Below, one piece after another: positions 17,897 through 27,295 of a stretch of DNA of 64,000 bases. This stretch comes from Candidatus Gastranaerophilales bacterium (lineage in GTDB: Bacteria; Cyanobacteriota; Vampirovibrionia; Gastranaerophilales; Gastranaerophilaceae). Made by a program: the position numbers and the translations under genes. The stretch is from NCBI GenBank assembly GCA_944323725.1, contig CALUTP010000041.1, forward strand, positions 62,001-126,000, given 5' to 3'. Position 1 is the first letter of the stretch, and each line of letters opens with the position of its first letter. Under the pieces are notes generated by a model. It was not told the origin of the DNA and searched no databases. It saw nothing but the letters and a program-made list of their open reading frames with translations.

Positions 17897-20443
17897 TTGA
17901 GCCAACAAAATATATTTGAAGATGGGAAAATTGTTCCAGTTAATATAAGAGAAGAAATGAAACGCTGTTATATAGATTACGCTATGTCAGTAATCGTAGG
18001 ACGTGCGCTTCCTGATGTACGTGACGGATTAAAACCGGTTCATAGACGTATTTTATACGCAATGAATGAATTGGGTATGACACCTGATAAACCGTTTAAG
18101 AAATGTGCACGTATTGTAGGGGAAGTATTAGGTAAATATCACCCGCATGGTGACAGTTCTGTATATGAAGCTCTTGTAAGACTTGCACAGGATTTCAACA
18201 CCAGATATCTTGTAGTCGATGGACATGGAAACTTCGGCTCAGTCGACGGAGATGGCGCAGCTGCAATGCGTTATACGGAAGCTCGTATGCACAAAATTAC
18301 AACTTCCATGCTGACCGATATTGATTGCGAAACTGTTGAGTTTGAGCCTAATTTTGACGGCTCTTTACAAGAACCCTCCGTACTTCCAGTAAGACTTCCA
18401 ATGTTACTTTTGAATGGATGTTCAGGTATTGCAGTTGGTATGGCAACAAACATACCGCCTCATAACCTTGCAGAAGTCGTTGATGGAACTATAGCATTAA
18501 TAGATAATCCAAATATTACGGTTACAGAATTAATGGAATATATAAAAGGTCCTGATTTCCCTACAGCTGCAACTATTATTGGCTTGAATGACATAAAACA
18601 GGCTTATGAAACAGGCAGAGGCTCAATAAAAATGCAGGCTGTAGCTGGGTTTGAAGAAATTGCTGGCGGAGGCGGACGGCAATCCCGTACAGCAATTGTG
18701 GTAACAGAAATTCCTTATCAGGTTAATAAGTCTATGCTTATTGAAAAAATAGCTGAACTTGTTAAAGATCAAAGAATCAATGGTATTTCAGATATTAGAG
18801 ATGAATCTGACCGTGAAGGAATGAGAATTGTTATAGAATTAAAACGTGATGCAAAACCTGATGTTGTCAAGAATAACCTATTCAAATATACCCAATTAGC
18901 TACCACTTTTGGGGTTAATATGCTAGCCCTTTGCGGGAAACAACCAAGATTGATGAATCTTTATGAAGTGCTTTCAGAATTTGTTGAACACAGAGTTGAA
19001 ATAGTGACAAGAAGGACTATTTTCTTCCTTAAAAAGGCAAAAGTAAGAGCTCATATTTTAGCAGGGTTGATTATCGCACTTGGCTCAATTGATGAAGTTA
19101 TTGAACTTATTAAAAAATCCAAAACAACAGATGAAGCTCGTGAAGGTTTAATGTCAAGATTCGGACTTGATGCAGATCAAGCTAATGCAATTCTTGAAAT
19201 GCAATTAAGAAGATTGACCGGATTGGAACAAGACAAAGTTAAAGCTGAGTATGACGAATTGTTAAAGAAAATTGCAGAATATGAAGATATTTTAGCAAGC
19301 CGTCAAAAAATTCTTGATATTATCAAAGCTGAATTGCTTGAAGATAAAGAAAAATACGGTGATGATAGAAAAACTCAAATTTTACCAGAACAAGGTGAAG
19401 TAACTATTGAAGATTTAACACCAAATACTCCAATGGCAGTATTTATAACACATCAAGGCTATTTAAAACGAATTTCGCTTGATACATTTGAAAGACAAAA
19501 TCGTGCAACCAGAGGTAAGTCTGGAATTAAGACAAAAGATGATGACGATATCCAACATTTCTTTACTGCTATGATGCATGATAAAGTATTATTCTTCTCA
19601 TCTAAGGGGACTGTATATAGCTTGAATGTATATGACTTCCCAGAAGGTGGACGTCAAGCTAAGGGGTTACCAATTATCAACGTATTACCAATAGATCAAG
19701 ATGAAAGAATTACTGCAGTAGTTCCTGTAAGTAATTTCTCTCATGAATTAAATCTAATAATGCTTACTAAAAAAGGTTACATAAAACGTATTGAATTAGA
19801 CAATTTTGTAAATATTAGACGTAACGGTATTATTGCTATTGGGCTTGAAGAAGGTGATGAACTTAACTGGGTAAAACTAGCTACAGGACATGATGAAATT
19901 ATTATCGGTACCTCTTGCGGAATGGCAATAAGATTCCCTATTGAAGATTTACGACCTCTAGGCAGAAGCGCAAGGGGAGTTACTTCAATGAAACTGAGAA
20001 CCGGTGATGAAATTATCGGATGTGATATTGTACCTCGTGATTACGATGCAGATTTACTAGTAGTAACATCAGACGGATTTGGAAAACGAACTAAACTTTC
20101 TGAATTTAGAACTCAAAATAGAGGCGGTATTGGCTTAATTGCAACTAAATTCAAATCAAACACTTCTAGACTAGTTGCATTAACTATTGTAAAAGATTCT
20201 GATGATATTATGATGGTAACTGCAAATGGAGTAGTTTCAAGACTTAACGCAGGTTCTATAAGTTGTCAGGGAAGACCAGCTACAGGAGTTAGAGCACAAA
20301 ATCTTGTTGATAATGATACCGTAGTATCTGTAAATAAAATAGTCAATCCTGATAATGACGAAACTGTTATAAAAGATAATAATAATTCGGATGAAGATAC
20401 AAGTACTGCAGAACAAACAAGTCTTTTAGATAATATTGAATAA
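17897..20443 (+). CDS. gyrA: DNA gyrase subunit A
   Basis: Breakage-rejoining subunit of the type II topoisomerase that introduces negative supercoils. I choose TTG 17897 ([10 protein letters not shown], 848 residues) because TAAGGAG lies 6 nt before it; the longer frame begins at TTG 17876. The catalytic Tyr is about residue 126 in [10 protein letters not shown]. The quinolone-determining region reads [10 protein letters not shown], with Ser and Glu at the positions equivalent to E. coli 83 and 87, a drug-sensitive-type sequence. The C-terminal beta-pinwheel carries a GyrA-box variant, [10 protein letters not shown], in place of QRRGGKG; this form is one I associate with cyanobacteria. The tail is Asp/Glu/Asn-rich. 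Confidence 0.95.
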   Translation: MSQQNIFEDGKIVPVNIREEMKRCYIDYAMSVIVGRALPDVRDGLKPVHRRILYAMNELGMTPDKPFKKCARIVGEVLGKYHPHGDSSVYEALVRLAQDFNTRYLVVDGHGNFGSVDGDGAAAMRYTEARMHKITTSMLTDIDCETVEFEPNFDGSLQEPSVLPVRLPMLLLNGCSGIAVGMATNIPPHNLAEVVDGTIALIDNPNITVTELMEYIKGPDFPTAATIIGLNDIKQAYETGRGSIKMQAVAGFEEIAGGGGRQSRTAIVVTEIPYQVNKSMLIEKIAELVKDQRINGISDIRDESDREGMRIVIELKRDAKPDVVKNNLFKYTQLATTFGVNMLALCGKQPRLMNLYEVLSEFVEHRVEIVTRRTIFFLKKAKVRAHILAGLIIALGSIDEVIELIKKSKTTDEAREGLMSRFGLDADQANAILEMQLRRLTGLEQDKVKAEYDELLKKIAEYEDILASRQKILDIIKAELLEDKEKYGDDRKTQILPEQGEVTIEDLTPNTPMAVFITHQGYLKRISLDTFERQNRATRGKSGIKTKDDDDIQHFFTAMMHDKVLFFSSKGTVYSLNVYDFPEGGRQAKGLPIINVLPIDQDERITAVVPVSNFSHELNLIMLTKKGYIKRIELDNFVNIRRNGIIAIGLEEGDELNWVKLATGHDEIIIGTSCGMAIRFPIEDLRPLGRSARGVTSMKLRTGDEIIGCDIVPRDYDADLLVVTSDGFGKRTKLSEFRTQNRGGIGLIATKFKSNTSRLVALTIVKDSDDIMMVTANGVVSRLNAGSISCQGRPATGVRAQNLVDNDTVVSVNKIVNPDNDETVIKDNNNSDEDTSTAEQTSLLDNIE

Positions 20444-20463
20444 AAATAAATTAAAATAAATTA

Positions 20464-20496
20464 AAAAAGACAGGATTAAAAAATCCCGTCTTTTTT
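20464..20496. terminator. Bidirectional terminator
   Basis: AAAAAGAC-A-GGATT pairs with AATCC-C-GTCTTTTT, flanked by A- and T-runs. It sits between gyrA (plus) and the convergent gene whose stop codon overlaps the last bases, so it serves both. Confidence 0.85.
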
Positions 20497-21064
20497 AATT
20501 GGTGGCAAAACCATTTCCGGTAAGATGATTTGTTTCACGATATTCCCAGTAGTACTGAATTTCACCTGTAGTTGGATTAAGCATTTCATGTTTAATTGTC
20601 TGCCAGTCCCCAAAATCTTTATAAATTGGCGAACCATCCGCTTCATAATCGCTCAATTTTGAATATATTTGTTTGGTACTTCCATCCTTTTGGGTCAAAA
20701 TCGTAATTTTATATTGACCATCTTCTGAAAAACAGATAGATTCTTCTGTCCCATCTTTTTTAACTACAACAGATGATTCCGGCAAAATATTATCTGGGAT
20801 ACCAAGTGCATCTTGGAGTTCTTGGATATTTTGTCTAAACTGTTTTATACCTTCTTTAGCCATTTGCTCTCGAGTCTTATTATTAGTATTATGTTTAATT
20901 TCGACATTTGATTGTAAATTTTGAGATTTATTTGTACCTTTAGACCTTGCTGCTTCAATAATTGAATTCATAGCATCCTCTCCAAATTTACTGCGAGAAA
21001 TCTGTTTCGATTTATCATCTTGGGGTACAATTCCAAAATTATGCAATTTTCCTAGTTCAAACAT
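20495..21064 (-). CDS. Hypothetical protein
   Basis: 189 residues from ATG 21064 (MFELGKLHNFG), chosen because AAGGAT lies 7 nt before it; the longer frame lacks a ribosome site. Polar, with a likely coiled middle segment (KEGIKQFRQNIQELQDAL) and a C-terminal part of short beta-rich stretches (TEESICFSEDGQYKITIL). No signal peptide or membrane segment. No family recognised. Its upstream region holds an inverted repeat and a pentanucleotide repeat, which could affect expression. Confidence 0.6.
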   Translation of the reverse strand: MFELGKLHNFGIVPQDDKSKQISRSKFGEDAMNSIIEAARSKGTNKSQNLQSNVEIKHNTNNKTREQMAKEGIKQFRQNIQELQDALGIPDNILPESSVVVKKDGTEESICFSEDGQYKITILTQKDGSTKQIYSKLSDYEADGSPIYKDFGDWQTIKHEMLNPTTGEIQYYWEYRETNHLTGNGFATN

Positions 21065-21085
21065 AAAATATCCTTTCGTGTTTAC

Positions 21086-21122
21086 ACTTTTTAAGCACAA
21101 TTTGCTTATAATTTTAAAAAGT
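21086..21122. repeat. Nested inverted repeat before gene 20495
   Basis: Outer arms ACTTTTTAA / TTAAAAAGT and an inner AAGCA-CAATT-TGCTT hairpin, 22 nt upstream of the ATG at 21064. Could be an operator or a leader hairpin. Confidence 0.4.
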
Positions 21123-21157
21123 ATCTATACACAAAAAGATTGCTATACTTCCACCCC

Positions 21158-21180
21158 ATCCTATCCTATCCTATCCTATC
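21158..21180. repeat. Pentanucleotide tandem repeat (ATCCT)
   Basis: About 4.6 uninterrupted copies of ATCCT, 94 nt upstream of the ATG at 21064, in the probable promoter region. Confidence 0.85.
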
Positions 21181-21285
21181 TCAGAGTATAACTGAGTTTT
21201 AGGCATTTTAAAATTAAAATTAACATTTTGTTACAATAGCCGATTTATCACTATAAACATCCTGCAGACTTAGCAGATACAATTT

Positions 21286-21693
21286 CTAATTTTGTACAAA
21301 AAATTGAGCTCTTGCCATTGGTTCATGTGGTCTATCTTTGGAATACACTTGCATTACATATGCACCAGGTTCATTTACTACTACATAATCCGTAAAATAA
21401 TTTTCCTGCTCATCCTTTAATCTTACATTCCTTGTCCAATACAATTTATAACCGAGCCTCATTTCAGCATTGTCTTTTTTAATTAATTGGATATACAAAT
21501 ACCTTGAATGATTTTTCTTAGGCATCAAAACAAGATAATAAATCCTAACATTAGGCTTAAAGACCGATGAATGGTCAAGTACATTTTCTTTAGTTATCGG
21601 ATTTTTATTAAACATTATTGCAGGTTTATCAGAACACCCGACAGTTAAAAAAGCAAATAATAACGTAAATAATATTAATATATTTTTTTTCAT
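21286..21693 (-). CDS. Putative lipoprotein
   Basis: 135 residues with a lipoprotein signal: MKKNILILFTLLFAFLTVGC, lipobox LTVGC, so probably lipid-anchored in the envelope. The mature part contains mostly beta-like segments (VRIYYLVLMP, RYLYIQLI, YKLYWTRN, AYVMQVYS) suggesting a small beta-sandwich. Its start codon immediately follows the stop of the upstream TPR gene (21694/21693), so the two are co-translated and likely work together. No family recognised. Confidence 0.75.
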   Translation of the reverse strand: MKKNILILFTLLFAFLTVGCSDKPAIMFNKNPITKENVLDHSSVFKPNVRIYYLVLMPKKNHSRYLYIQLIKKDNAEMRLGYKLYWTRNVRLKDEQENYFTDYVVVNEPGAYVMQVYSKDRPHEPMARAQFFVQN

Positions 21694-23739
21694 CTACTTC
21701 AAACTTTTAATTTTATCTTCCACAGCTTTAACTTGGTTTGGATCCGTATTATACTTTAGAAACAACTCATAATTTTTAACAGCTTCTGATTTATTATTTT
21801 CTGTCTCAAAAGCAAGGGCTAGAGCATAATAGGCATAAGCATAATTATTATCAAGGCTAATTACTCTCTCAAAACATTTTTTGCTTTCTGCGACATTTTT
21901 TTGAGAAGCGTAAACTAAACCAAGATTAAACCAGCCATCAGCATATGATGGATTTACAAAAATTGCTTTTTTATAGAAATCAATTGCATTTTTCTCATCA
22001 TCTTTAAGCTTATATACATTCCCTATTTTAAGTAGAGTAACCTCATCGGATGGGTTTATTTTTAAAGCTTCCTTATAATTTAAAATCGAAGTATCATAAT
22101 TTTTTTTCTTATAATTTTCATCAGCAAGAGCAATTAAATCTTTATTCTTCTGCATATCAATTTCTTTTGTAGAAGTATCTGAAACTACAATAGCAGGAAG
22201 ACTGTCCTCTTCTTGTACAGAAACAGATACCCCTTGAGGATTTTCTATTTTTTCTGGTTGAGCAGTTGAGTTTATTTCGGAAATAAATTCAGCAAACTCA
22301 CTGCTGTATAATGTTTTTTCAGGATCCATAGCAATAGCTTTTTCATAATATTCAGAAGCTTTATCATTAACATTACAAGCTCTATATGCCCTTGCTAATC
22401 CATAGTATGCCATACTATCCTTTGTTCCGCGAGAAATTGCTTTCAAAAATTCATCTGTCGCCTTTGAATAATTATGCAATTTTAAATCTTCATGACCTTG
22501 TGCAACATAAGCTTCAGTAAGATTATTTTGGACAATATCGCTATTCTTTACTGTTAATAAGTCATTATACATAGCAATAGCAGTGTCATATTTTTTTGTA
22601 GCATGTAAAGCAATAGCCTTATTCAATTTTACATCATAATCATCAGGACTAACTGCCAATATCTCATCATAATATTTAATTGCCGTATCATAATCTTCCT
22701 GAAGATGATAACAGCTTGCTAAATCTTTTTTCAAATCGATATCATCAGGAGAAAGCTTAAGAGCTTTTTCATAATTAACAATTGTCATATTGTAATTTTT
22801 CTGACGTTTATATACAAGTCCTAGATTTTTATATACACGAGGATCATTTGGATAATGTGTAACATAAGAATTATACTCAACAAGGGCTTCAGTATTTTTA
22901 CCCATATCCGCAAGAAGATTTGCGTAATCAAATTTTAATGAGAATAAATTTGGCTTCTGAGCAAATACGACTTTAAACTGTTCAAGTGCTAAGTCATTTT
23001 TTTCAAGTTCCTGATATGCAAGAGCTAATGTTGCATGAGCTGAAGTATTTTCAGGATCTCGTTCTATTGCTTTTTCCAAAATTTCTGCAGATTTATTAAA
23101 ATCTTTTATTTGAAAAAGAGCAATACCATAATTAGAGTAAGCATCAAAATTTTGAAAATCTTTCAAATATAAATGTTCATACTCAACAACCGCTTTATCA
23201 TAATTTCCATTAGCCATATAGGCTGCTGCAAGATTTTTATGAGCTTCATTATGCTGTGCATAAGTTGCTAAAAAAGTATTATAATTATTTATTGCCTCTT
23301 TGTAATTTTTCATTTGATATTGAATATTAGCAATATTCAAATAATTATATTTATATTCTGGGAAAAGCTCAAGAGCTTTTTTATAAGCAGAAAGTGCTTC
23401 ATTATATTTACTTTGGGTTTCATAAATATTTCCAAGACTAATATACACAAACGCATCACTCGGACGGAGTTGAATAACTTTTAAATAAGCCTCAACAGCT
23501 TTATCATACTGATCCATGTCAGTATAAATTCCTGCTAATTTTGTATAAAGCATAGCCTCATCACCAGCAAGTTTTATAGCCTGCAAAAGTTTATTTACAG
23601 CTTCAGTGAGGTTATGCTGATATTCCAGAGTACAAGCCTGCTGATACAAAGCATTAGCCTCAGATGACATATATGCCTGAGCCGGTGTTGGAATGACCAT
23701 TGATAGTATTACAGCTGATAATAAAATTTGTTTTTTAAT
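21694..23739 (-). CDS. Exported TPR-repeat protein, probable ATT start
   Basis: Tetratricopeptide solenoid with about 15 repeats (typical units ALYTKLAGIYTDMDQYDKAV, VYISLGNIYETQSKYNEAL) and a linker near residues 480-510, for protein-protein contacts in the envelope. The first ATG, at 23700, would begin inside a signal peptide (MVIPTPAQA). Reading upstream without a stop gives IKKQILLSAVILSMVIPTPAQA, a complete signal peptide whose first codon is ATT at 23739, 8 nt after GAGGG; no ATG, GTG or TTG is available there. I therefore propose ATT initiation (681 residues). A sequencing error in the adjacent A-runs is the alternative. The lipoprotein gene at 21286 follows directly. Confidence 0.75.
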   Translation of the reverse strand: MKKQILLSAVILSMVIPTPAQAYMSSEANALYQQACTLEYQHNLTEAVNKLLQAIKLAGDEAMLYTKLAGIYTDMDQYDKAVEAYLKVIQLRPSDAFVYISLGNIYETQSKYNEALSAYKKALELFPEYKYNYLNIANIQYQMKNYKEAINNYNTFLATYAQHNEAHKNLAAAYMANGNYDKAVVEYEHLYLKDFQNFDAYSNYGIALFQIKDFNKSAEILEKAIERDPENTSAHATLALAYQELEKNDLALEQFKVVFAQKPNLFSLKFDYANLLADMGKNTEALVEYNSYVTHYPNDPRVYKNLGLVYKRQKNYNMTIVNYEKALKLSPDDIDLKKDLASCYHLQEDYDTAIKYYDEILAVSPDDYDVKLNKAIALHATKKYDTAIAMYNDLLTVKNSDIVQNNLTEAYVAQGHEDLKLHNYSKATDEFLKAISRGTKDSMAYYGLARAYRACNVNDKASEYYEKAIAMDPEKTLYSSEFAEFISEINSTAQPEKIENPQGVSVSVQEEDSLPAIVVSDTSTKEIDMQKNKDLIALADENYKKKNYDTSILNYKEALKINPSDEVTLLKIGNVYKLKDDEKNAIDFYKKAIFVNPSYADGWFNLGLVYASQKNVAESKKCFERVISLDNNYAYAYYALALAFETENNKSEAVKNYELFLKYNTDPNQVKAVEDKIKSLK

Positions 23740-23779
23740 TTTTTTACCCTCATATATACAACAGTATTTTAGCAGAGAT

Positions 23780-24691
23780 TTATATTTGTGTAAAGCTATG
23801 CGAATAAATTTTCTTACCTGCTAAAATCTCTGCTGTTTTGATAATTTCAGACTCACAAGAATTATTTTTATCATATTTTATATTAGAAATATCAGTAAAT
23901 TCCTCAACTGACAAGGCTAATTTAATATATAATTCATCAACCTCATTCTCAGGAGAATTTTTCTCAAGCATTCTAAAAATTCTGACTAATTCTTTATCTT
24001 CAGCATCAATAATAGCAGCATCAAGTCCCGCACCAAAGGCAAGTACCCCAAACACTCTATTTATAAGAGGTCGTAGTTTTTTAGGAGAGCCATTAGATAT
24101 GTTTGACAGTCCAATTACAGTATTAACAGGCGGATCAAAACTTTCTTTTATCATTTTAATTGTATTAATGGCCTCCATAGCCTGAGATTGGTCAACACTA
24201 ACCGGCAAAATCAATGGATCAAAAAATATCTTTTCACTATTTATACCATTTTCAATACATTTTTCATAAATTTCAAAAGCAATTTCTAATCTACCATCAG
24301 AAGTTTTTGGAATACCCATTTCTTTACTTAAAGTAAGCGCAATGAGATTTGAATTATAATTTAAAGCTAAATTCATCATTTTAGATAATCTCGGCTCATC
24401 TTTTCCTGTACTATTTATAAAAGTATCTGCAGGATTTACACAAGCTTTCAATCCTGCATGCATTTCCTCAGAATTAGTCGTATCAAATGATAGGTTTTTA
24501 TCTCGACAGATACCAGATAACCAACTTAACACCCCAGCCATATCACCTTTAGCTGGGCCGACATTCAAATCAATATAATCCATATCTTCCTGAATATATA
24601 TTAATTTTTTGATAAATTTTTCATCGCGTTCTTTTAAAGCTCTTTGAACAGACTTTGAAATTACATGTATATTTTCACCGATTAAAATCAT
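23780..24691 (-). CDS. acsE: Methyltetrahydrofolate:corrinoid protein methyltransferase (AcsE-like)
   Basis: Pterin-binding TIM-barrel enzyme that moves the methyl group of methyl-tetrahydrofolate to the corrinoid iron-sulfur protein (CFeSP). The sequence follows the acetogen MeTr pattern: LIGENIH at the N-terminus, YIDLNVGPAKGD, SFDTTNSEEM, FINSTGKDE, DPLILPVSVDQ, GLSNISNGSP and RPLINRVFGVLA. ATG 24691 gives 303 residues. A TGTTATATT extended -10 box ends 6 nt before the ATG, with no Shine-Dalgarno site, so the mRNA is probably leaderless. Its partner CFeSP genes lie 4.5 kb away (29163-31087). A DHPS-like or other folate methyltransferase role is less likely given the linked acsD/acsC. Confidence 0.82.
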   Translation of the reverse strand: MILIGENIHVISKSVQRALKERDEKFIKKLIYIQEDMDYIDLNVGPAKGDMAGVLSWLSGICRDKNLSFDTTNSEEMHAGLKACVNPADTFINSTGKDEPRLSKMMNLALNYNSNLIALTLSKEMGIPKTSDGRLEIAFEIYEKCIENGINSEKIFFDPLILPVSVDQSQAMEAINTIKMIKESFDPPVNTVIGLSNISNGSPKKLRPLINRVFGVLAFGAGLDAAIIDAEDKELVRIFRMLEKNSPENEVDELYIKLALSVEEFTDISNIKYDKNNSCESEIIKTAEILAGKKIYSHSFTQI

Positions 24692-24697
24692 AGACAC

Positions 24698-24706
24698 AAT
24701 ATAACA
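24698..24706 (-). promoter_or_regulatory. acsE extended -10 box (leaderless type)
   Basis: TGT-TATATT on the minus strand, 6 nt before the acsE ATG at 24691. Confidence 0.4.
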
Positions 24707-24845
24707 CAAAATAATTAATTCTAAAAACTGGTATATTTATAAAAACAAAATTATTTTACAAAAATTTACGCAGTAAAAATAAACAATAGACAGAAATTTT
24801 AAAAACTAATTCTTTTAGGTAGTAGCAAAAAGCTAAAAACCAAGT

Positions 24846-24851
24846 TATAAT
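24846..24851 (+). promoter_or_regulatory. -10 box for the small ORF at 24907
   Basis: Perfect TATAAT 55 nt before the ATG; the -35 region is poor. Confidence 0.35.
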
Positions 24852-24906
24852 ACAAACATTGTTAGGGGTATAAAGTTTAATGGTCAGGAAAAAGGAGAAG
24901 GATTCT

Positions 24907-25062
24907 ATGAAAACATTAACTAAGACAACAATGAAAAAACCAAAATCTAAATTCAATGACGAATTTGAAAACTATCTAAAAAAGCAATGTCTAAAGACAA
25001 CATTCAATGGAATTGAATTGGAGACATTCACTTGGTACAAAAAAGTTTTAGGACTTGTGTAA
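24907..25062 (+). CDS. Small basic protein (51 aa), unknown
   Basis: 51 residues beginning MKTLTKTTMKKPKSKFND, Lys/Thr-rich at the N-terminus, and ending TFTWYKKVLGLV. The AAGGAG ribosome site is well spaced before ATG 24907 and is a better start than the ATG 9 codons upstream. A TATAAT box precedes it and a strong terminator begins at its stop codon, so it looks like a true monocistronic small gene. No family recognised. Confidence 0.6.
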   Translation: MKTLTKTTMKKPKSKFNDEFENYLKKQCLKTTFNGIELETFTWYKKVLGLV

Positions 25063-25089
25063 AAAGAGGCTCATAATGAGCCTCTTTTT
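25061..25089. terminator. Bidirectional terminator
   Basis: AAAAAGAGGCTCAT is perfectly complementary to ATGAGCCTCTTTTT with a one-base centre (the inner pairs must open to form the loop). Lies between the small ORF (plus) and the aminopeptidase gene (minus), so it can serve both. Confidence 0.9.
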
Positions 25090-25093
25090 AATT

Positions 25094-26197
25094 TTAAATT
25101 ATCATCTTTCCATTTTCATAAATAAGAATATCATCTGCGTAAATTTTTCCACCATTTTTCATATTCTTAATCAAATCCCAATGCAGACCTGATACATTTT
25201 TACCGCCAGTTTCAGGATATGAGGCGCCAACTGCCATATGGATTGCTCCGCCTATTTTTTCGTCAAAAAGTATATTCCCTGTAATTTCCTGAATTTCATC
25301 ATTAGTACCAATTGCAATTTCACCAATTCCTCTTGACCCTTCATCCATATCAAGCATTGCGTTAAGAAAATCCTCACCTTTTTCAGCATTAGCCTTTATT
25401 ACTTTACCGTTCTCAATTATTAAATGCACACCCTGAGCTTCATTTCCACGATAAATTTGCGGGAAGTCAAAATAAATTTCACCATTAATTTCATTTTCGA
25501 CAGGAGAGGTAAAAACTTCTCCGTCAGGATAATTGTTTAACCCTGAACAGCTAATCCATTTTCTACCTTCTACTCCAAATGTTATATCAGTTTTTTCACC
25601 TACTATTCTTATTTTTTTAACCTTATTTAAGTAATCAGCCCACTTAGTTTGTTTATCGTCAAGTTCTTTTAATTTTGCTACAGGATCATCTAAATCTAGA
25701 TAGCAAGATTTAAATAAAAATTCCGAATACTCATCAAAAGACATTTTAGCCTCTTGTGCTAATGCATGAGTTGGGACATCAGCAATAACCCATTTTGCAG
25801 TACCATCAGCAGATCTTTTCATTAACAATTCAGATAGAGCTTTTGTAGCTTTACCTCTGCGTGCGAGTTTTTTCATATCAGCTTGAGCCATAGTTTTAGT
25901 ATTCATTGGACCGCCTATTGAAATAAATTTATCAACTTTTTCATACTCAAGCTGCGTAATAGGATCTACATAATCCAATTGTTCCTCACTTGCTAATTTA
26001 ATAAAAGTATCTGACATATCCTCAATAGAAGTTCTTACAAGCGGATGAGCACCTTTTTCCAATACTCTTTTAAAAACAGCTTTTACTAGCTCTTTTGTAT
26101 AAACACTTGTTCCTCTAATCTGGACTAAATCCCCTTTTTGAACATCCACTGAATAATCTACAAGTACTTCTGCATATTTATCCCAAATTGTTTTCAT
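25094..26197 (-). CDS. Aminopeptidase, family M29
   Basis: Metal-dependent aminopeptidase of the thermophilic M29 group (AmpS/AmpT-like), removing N-terminal residues from peptides in the cytoplasm. The metal-ligand region is intact: Glu in DGEVFTSPVE, Glu in GIGEIAIGTN, His in GGAIHMAVGASYPETGG, and His-x-Asp in SGLHWDLI. 367 residues, slightly shorter than the usual ~410. AGGAGG lies before ATG. No linked genes suggest a particular substrate. Confidence 0.92.
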   Translation of the reverse strand: MKTIWDKYAEVLVDYSVDVQKGDLVQIRGTSVYTKELVKAVFKRVLEKGAHPLVRTSIEDMSDTFIKLASEEQLDYVDPITQLEYEKVDKFISIGGPMNTKTMAQADMKKLARRGKATKALSELLMKRSADGTAKWVIADVPTHALAQEAKMSFDEYSEFLFKSCYLDLDDPVAKLKELDDKQTKWADYLNKVKKIRIVGEKTDITFGVEGRKWISCSGLNNYPDGEVFTSPVENEINGEIYFDFPQIYRGNEAQGVHLIIENGKVIKANAEKGEDFLNAMLDMDEGSRGIGEIAIGTNDEIQEITGNILFDEKIGGAIHMAVGASYPETGGKNVSGLHWDLIKNMKNGGKIYADDILIYENGKMII

Positions 26198-26249
26198 AAA
26201 ATATTTCCTCCTATATTCTTAAATTACTTATTTATCATAATAATTAAAA

Positions 26250-26281
26250 ACTCCCTTTACCTGCAATCGGGAAAAGGGAGT
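26250..26281 (-). terminator. Terminator of lpxA
   Basis: ACTCCCTTT / AAAGGGAGT stem with a 14-nt loop, followed on the minus strand by TTTTTAATTA, 23 nt past the lpxA stop. Confidence 0.8.
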
Positions 26282-26303
26282 AATTTTATTATATTTTTGT
26301 AAT

Positions 26304-27113
26304 TTATTCTTCACTTTCTAAAGATTCATGTCCTGATTTATGAGTTTTTAAAAGTACACCACGTTTAGAAGTCTTGATAAATTCAATCATTTTTTCAATA
26401 TATTCATTCATAGGAATTTCAGCTTTAATTTTTTCGATAGCTTGAGTTGTATTATACTCTTCAGAAATCAAAAGTTTGAATGCTTCATTTGTCGCTGTTC
26501 GGATTTCCTGAGGTACTCCGCGTCTTTTCATAGCGATAACATTAAGTCCGCGAGGAACAGGAGGTCTGCCTTCTCCTTTAGAATAAGGAAGAATATCCTG
26601 ACGAGAAGCAGAAAAGCCGCTGATAATAGCCATATCACCTATACGGATGTTTTGATGGAATACGCTCATTCCGCCTACAAAAGCTCCAAATCCAACGTGT
26701 ACATGTCCGCCAAGAGTTACTAAATTAGCGAGTATAACCTGATCAGCCAAAACACAATTATGAGCGATATGAGAACCAACCATTAACAGACATTTATTAC
26801 CTATTCTTGTAGTAAAGTCACCGCAAGCTGCACCTCTATGAATGGTTACATTTTCTTTAATGATAGTATCATCACCTATGACGACTTTTGTAGGTTCACC
26901 TTTGTAACCCAAATCCTGCGGTTCTGAACCTATTGTCGCAAATGGAGAAATTGTACATCTTTCCCCAATTTCCGCATGTTCAATATAAGCATTTGCAATA
27001 ACTCTTGTCTTACTTCCAATTTTTACGTTTTCTCCAATAATAACGTAAGGTCCAATAATTGCATCTTCTGCAATTTGTGCTGAAGGATGGATTACAGCTG
27101 TTTTGTCTATCAT
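26304..27113 (-). CDS. lpxA: UDP-N-acetylglucosamine acyltransferase
   Basis: First enzyme of lipid A synthesis, transferring a 3-hydroxyacyl chain from ACP to UDP-GlcNAc; evidence of an outer membrane with LPS. Left-handed beta-helix hexapeptide repeats fill residues 5-190; the catalytic His is about 118 in VGSHIAHNC (E. coli His125 equivalent); PQDLGYKGE and NVIAMKRRG are typical. 269 residues with a charged C-terminal tail. Usually linked to lpxD, fabZ and lpxB; here it stands alone, with its own terminator and GAGAGG before the ATG. Confidence 0.95.
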   Translation of the reverse strand: MIDKTAVIHPSAQIAEDAIIGPYVIIGENVKIGSKTRVIANAYIEHAEIGERCTISPFATIGSEPQDLGYKGEPTKVVIGDDTIIKENVTIHRGAACGDFTTRIGNKCLLMVGSHIAHNCVLADQVILANLVTLGGHVHVGFGAFVGGMSVFHQNIRIGDMAIISGFSASRQDILPYSKGEGRPPVPRGLNVIAMKRRGVPQEIRTATNEAFKLLISEEYNTTQAIEKIKAEIPMNEYIEKMIEFIKTSKRGVLLKTHKSGHESLESEE

Positions 27114-27234
27114 AATTACCTCTCTTTTCTAAATAATAGATTAATTATATTACAAAATTATATTTACATTCAAATTTTTAATATTATTTTAATCTCAACT
27201 ACCGGCTAATTTTCTTGTAAATCCTTTTAATAAA

Positions 27235-27262
27235 TTGAAATTTCTCATTTTTAAGTTATAAT
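27235..27262 (+). promoter_or_regulatory. ftsH promoter
   Basis: TTGAAA, 16-nt spacer, TATAAT, 33 nt before the ftsH ATG. Confidence 0.6.
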
Positions 27263-27295
27263 AAATTTGAGAAAAATTAATAAGAGAGGGAAATA

